From an uncultured bacterium (GTDB taxonomy: Bacteria; Cyanobacteriota; Vampirovibrionia; Gastranaerophilales; Gastranaerophilaceae), in assembly GCA_902777385.1 (NCBI GenBank), contig CACYTP010000010.1, positions 1-64,000 of the forward strand: DNA of 64,000 nt. The letters are read 5' to 3'. The notes under the pieces were generated by a model. The model had not been told where the DNA came from and made no database searches. It saw only the letters and a program-made list of their open reading frames with translations. How positions within the stretch are numbered: the stretch's first letter is position 1; each line of letters starts with the position of its first letter. Below are positions 61,665 through 64,000 of the stretch, one piece after another. The position numbers were made by a program, and so were the translations under genes.

Positions 61665-62318
61665 CTACTTTAATATTCCGTTTAGTTCTTTTTCGCTATC
61701 TACAACTGTAAATAGTTCACTCGGTTTGTGTTTTATTAAACCTGATTTATATAATTTGTTGTATTGTTCAATTAAACCTTTAAAAAACTTTTTCCCTACA
61801 AGAATAATTTTCTTTTTATCTTCTGATTTCCCGTAGTTATTTTTTGAAATTAAAGTAGCGGCTTCCTGTAAAGTTCCAGTGCTTCCGGGAAATATAAGTA
61901 TTGTATCAGCAACTTGTGAAAACATTTCTATCCTGCCGGCTTCACTTTTTGCACAACCGATAGGGATACAATGTTCTAAATCTTCATCACCCCATAAAGG
62001 TTTTGTAAGTATTCCTAAATTTTGTTTCGGAAGATTATTTTTATTTTTTAAGGAGTAATTGTAGCCTGATTTGTATGCCTCGCCCATTATCCCTGATGTT
62101 CCGCAGCCGGTCACAATATTTTTGCCGCTCAAAACCATACTCTTTACTGAATTTGAGCATATATCCATATACTTCAAAATATCGTCAGTTGTTTTGGAAC
62201 TTCCCAAAACTGCAATAGTATTAGCTTTGGATTGTGATGTCTTATATGTTGTCGGAATTGCTTTCGGTATTTTTGCTTGAAAAGATGATTGATAATTCTG
62301 TACCCTCTGTACTTGCAT
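61665..62318 (-). CDS. LOG/TIGR00730-like Rossmann-fold protein
   Basis: The 217-residue product has a nucleotide-binding Rossmann fold with the family-type motifs VTGCGTSGIMGEAYKSGY and FPGSTGTLQEAATLI (the latter in place of the common PGGxGTxxE). LOG proteins cleave nucleoside monophosphates to release free bases and are often mislabelled lysine decarboxylase. The N-terminus MQVQRVQNYQSSFQAKIPKA carries the short SSFQAK motif seen in several small proteins here, placed before the Rossmann domain. AAAGGGA precedes the ATG. Substrate is unknown. Confidence 0.75.
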   Translation of the reverse strand: MQVQRVQNYQSSFQAKIPKAIPTTYKTSQSKANTIAVLGSSKTTDDILKYMDICSNSVKSMVLSGKNIVTGCGTSGIMGEAYKSGYNYSLKNKNNLPKQNLGILTKPLWGDEDLEHCIPIGCAKSEAGRIEMFSQVADTILIFPGSTGTLQEAATLISKNNYGKSEDKKKIILVGKKFFKGLIEQYNKLYKSGLIKHKPSELFTVVDSEKELNGILK

Positions 62319-62370
62319 TTTTATATCCCTTTTAGGTTAATATTTACTGCTATAATGTCACTTTATAATA

Positions 62371-62655
62371 TTAATACATGTTATTTCGCTTATCGTCTCT
62401 TTCAGCAACATCAAGTATTTTTATAATAGGTCCTAAAACTGATACAATTAAAAGTATTGCTAACAAGCCATTTCCACTATCTGCCTTTTGTATCTTCAAA
62501 TTATTCTTTGGTATAAAAACATCTTTTTGTTTATTACTTTGAACATAACTTATGGTATTTTGTACAGTTTGTGGATAATAATTATGATTTTGCTTTTGTG
62601 TAGCCGGTAATATTGCAAAAATAGGTGCCAAAAGAGTTGTCTTATTAAGTTTCAT
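62371..62655 (-). CDS. Small hypothetical membrane protein
   Basis: The 94-residue product starts MKLNKTTLLAPIFAILPATQ, which may be a signal peptide or membrane anchor, continues with a polar Asn/Gln/Lys-rich stretch, and has a second hydrophobic helix near the C-terminus (GNGLLAILLIVSVLGPIIKIL) followed by DVAERDDKRNN. An AAAGGGA site lies before the ATG on the minus strand. The family is unknown. Confidence 0.55.
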   Translation of the reverse strand: MKLNKTTLLAPIFAILPATQKQNHNYYPQTVQNTISYVQSNKQKDVFIPKNNLKIQKADSGNGLLAILLIVSVLGPIIKILDVAERDDKRNNMY

Positions 62656-62821
62656 ATATTTACATATCCCTTTCCGTTTGAGTTGGAATGTTGTTTGAGA
62701 TTTACCCCTATCATATCATGATAAAACCCGTAAAAATAAAATTTGCTATTTTGTATTGGCAAAAAATATTTTTTTGAGTTTTATGTATAAATAGTAAGAA
62801 TAGATTAATGCAGAGAATATT

Positions 62822-63316
62822 ATGAAAATTACTTTTATAGATTCAAAACCTAAACAATATTTATATGACCATTTAACACAATCGGGTATAAATATTGTAA
62901 ATAATAGAGGATTAGATGCATTAAAAAATTGCTTGCTAAAAAAGAATTCTCCTAAAAGTGTTGAGGGTTTCTTCGTTGTATTAAATGAAACTCCTGTCAA
63001 TAAAAATAAGCATTGGGGTTTAATTAATCTTGAAGTTGTCAGTCATATTGACAGTAATAAAAGGAATTTAGCTCCTGAATGGATTAGATGTGCAATATGG
63101 CGTGAGGGTGAAGATTTAGGTACATTCTTTGATATCGTTCTTAAAAAATTCGGTAAGAATAAAAAGCGTGAACATTATACCGATATGAGAAAAATCTGCA
63201 CACAAATTATTGACGAATGCAAAAAATTTTCAGATGGGAATTCTGATTCGGGATTGTATGATGCGAAGAATTTTTTGAGAGATTTATTTAATGCTAAAGG
63301 TAATCGTTGCGAATAA
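62822..63316 (+). CDS. Hypothetical 164-residue protein
   Basis: The product starts MKITFIDSKPKQYLYDHLTQSG and is a soluble-looking mixed protein with no signal peptide. Visible segments are SVEGFFVVLNETPVNKNKHWGLINLEVVSHID and WIRCAIWREGEDLGTFFDIVLKKFGKNKKREHYTDMRKICTQII. The ribosome binding site before the ATG is weak (AGAGAA). I do not recognise a family. A terminator-like hairpin with the repeated block AGGAAGTGA follows. Confidence 0.55.
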   Translation: MKITFIDSKPKQYLYDHLTQSGINIVNNRGLDALKNCLLKKNSPKSVEGFFVVLNETPVNKNKHWGLINLEVVSHIDSNKRNLAPEWIRCAIWREGEDLGTFFDIVLKKFGKNKKREHYTDMRKICTQIIDECKKFSDGNSDSGLYDAKNFLRDLFNAKGNRCE

Positions 63317-63340
63317 AATTACTAAGTAAGTAAATATATA

Positions 63341-63373
63341 AAAACAGGAAGTGAAAAATCACTTCCTCTTTTT
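63341..63373. terminator. Terminator between convergent genes, sharing a repeated block
   Basis: The arms AGGAAGTGA and TCACTTCCT are followed by CTTTTT. The same arms form the hairpin at 61590-61615. Confidence 0.8.
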
Positions 63374-63383
63374 CAAATTACCC

Positions 63384-63974
63384 CTACCCTGCCATTTCAA
63401 TCCAACTGTCATCAGATATTAATTCGCCTGTCGGATTTCTTTTTACAATAGTGGTTTCTAATTTGCCGTTAGGGTATAGGTCTTGATAATATTTGATTTG
63501 TCCGTTATCAAGATGTGAATAATTTTTACCCTCATAAGGTACTTCTATATGCACCTTTCGTATTTTATAATCGGTTAGCTTTTCTGGATTAATTTCACCG
63601 CTTGTAATCATATTATTTAATTTAGAACCGACAACACCCCAAACTCCATCTTTGGGCACTCTGCGTTTTGGCATGATTTTTTCAGATAAATATTTTAATA
63701 CCGCTTTACTGCTTTCTATACAACCTTTGGAATGTTCAGCATCCATTAAAGCCGTATAATAACTAATACTACGCCCGAATGATACATTTGAAACCAACCC
63801 CTCACCCGAACCTGTAAAACTCATTTTATTCGTTAACAGGTTCGACCTCTCCCGTTGGTAGAGGTTTGTTCGATTGTTGTTTTCGCACATTGAATTAATG
63901 CACCCTGTTCTTTGCGTAATGTTTTGATATACAGGCGTATTGCCCATACATTTACCCCTGGAATTGATTAGCAT
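63384..63974 (-). CDS. Hypothetical protein with an in-frame dispersed repeat
   Basis: The 196-residue product starts at ATG 63974 with AAAGGAG well placed upstream. Its N-terminal third (LYQRERSNLLTNKMSFTGSGEGLV) is encoded by the composite palindromic element at 63797-63864, which also occurs inside pilin locus A; the rest is a small domain (AMLD-type helices, then YKIRKVHIEVPYEGKNYSHLDNGQIKYYQDLYPNGKLETTIVKRNPTGELISDDSW). The YPNGKLETT and NPTGELISD stretches resemble YD-like repeats. NKMSFTGS and NVSFGRS resemble the short N-terminal motif of other proteins here. The function is unknown. Confidence 0.55.
   Translation of the reverse strand: MLINSRGKCMGNTPVYQNITQRTGCINSMCENNNRTNLYQRERSNLLTNKMSFTGSGEGLVSNVSFGRSISYYTALMDAEHSKGCIESSKAVLKYLSEKIMPKRRVPKDGVWGVVGSKLNNMITSGEINPEKLTDYKIRKVHIEVPYEGKNYSHLDNGQIKYYQDLYPNGKLETTIVKRNPTGELISDDSWIEMAG
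63797..63864 (-). repeat. Composite palindromic element inside a hypothetical gene
   Basis: Read on the minus strand it has CCTCTACCAACGGGAGAGG, then about 35 bases on, TTCGGGTGAGGGGT, the same pair of blocks as in pilin locus A at 5630-5700. Confidence 0.6.
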
Positions 63975-64000
63975 AATAATGCTCCTTTCATAAATGGTTA

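Noticed and set aside
61424-61711. 95-codon plus-strand frame after hppA
   Set aside because: It runs across the hppA terminator and dispersed repeats, has no ribosome binding site, and looks like no protein.

Overview
The window is AT-rich, densely coding bacterial DNA. It looks like a gut-type member of the non-photosynthetic sister group of Cyanobacteria (Melainabacteria/Vampirovibrionia, most like Gastranaerophilales). The evidence is gene order. The run infA-rpmJ-rpsM-rpsK-(rpsD)-rpoA-rplQ-truA-rplM-rpsI, with truA between rplQ and rplM, and efp next to accB are cyanobacterial arrangements. There are no photosynthesis genes, and the metabolism visible is fermentative (AdhE, a second iron alcohol dehydrogenase, a membrane pyrophosphatase). 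The assignment is an inference from order and protein style; no database search was run.

Layout. 1-6.6 kb: a pilin-like gene cut by the window edge, a leftward operon speB-ligA-(membrane protein)-SIMPL, a small acidic protein, and pilin-like locus A. 6.8-12.5 kb: the ribosomal/alpha operon. 12.6-15.7 kb: a hypothetical gene, efp, accB, accC. 15.7-17.6 kb: two divergent pseudopilins. 17.7-23.6 kb: an unrecognised six-gene envelope operon (small membrane protein, secreted glycine-zipper protein, von Willebrand A protein, polytopic membrane protein, two TonB-like proteins), followed by a DnaJ-like chaperone. 24.8-27.6 kb: gcvT-gcvH-gcvPA. 27.6-31.3 kb: two PlsC acyltransferases and an NfeD-like/flotillin pair. 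31.4-34 kb: a secreted von Willebrand A protein, an iron alcohol dehydrogenase and two arginine tRNAs. 34.3-40 kb: small lineage proteins, Hsp20, pilin-like locus B and an ArsP_2-type permease. 40.3-45.3 kb: adhE, an EamA transporter and a MATE transporter. 45.5-50.1 kb: a YD-like repeat protein, ndk-tgt-tmk and a SEC-C protein. 50.2-53.7 kb, leftward: rimP-nusA and a coiled-coil protein. 53.9-64 kb: a GltD-like oxidoreductase, several uncharacterised proteins, hppA and a LOG-family protein.

The most striking signal is a pair of pilin-like loci (A at 5.5 kb, B at 36.5 kb). They share a promoter, a strong ribosome binding site, the start MIGFK, a 12- or 11-base G run directly after it, and a small hairpin. 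In both, the clear ATG is out of frame with the pilin as sequenced. Gaining or losing one G would fuse it to the pilin, and the required shift is in opposite directions at the two loci. The fused leaders would run about 104-114 residues and carry in-frame copies of dispersed palindromic elements plus a duplicated FTLAE cassette, all upstream of the expected prepilin peptidase cut. This looks like slipped-strand (phase-variable) control of a pilin family that uses the removable leader as a landing site for repeats.

Other signals worth testing are a perfect 10-bp hairpin burying the ribosome binding site of the agmatinase gene, a Rex-type operator at the adhE promoter, and a recurrent short N-terminal FTAR/FGSK/FQAK-type motif on small proteins that are otherwise unrelated, apart from one paralogous pair.
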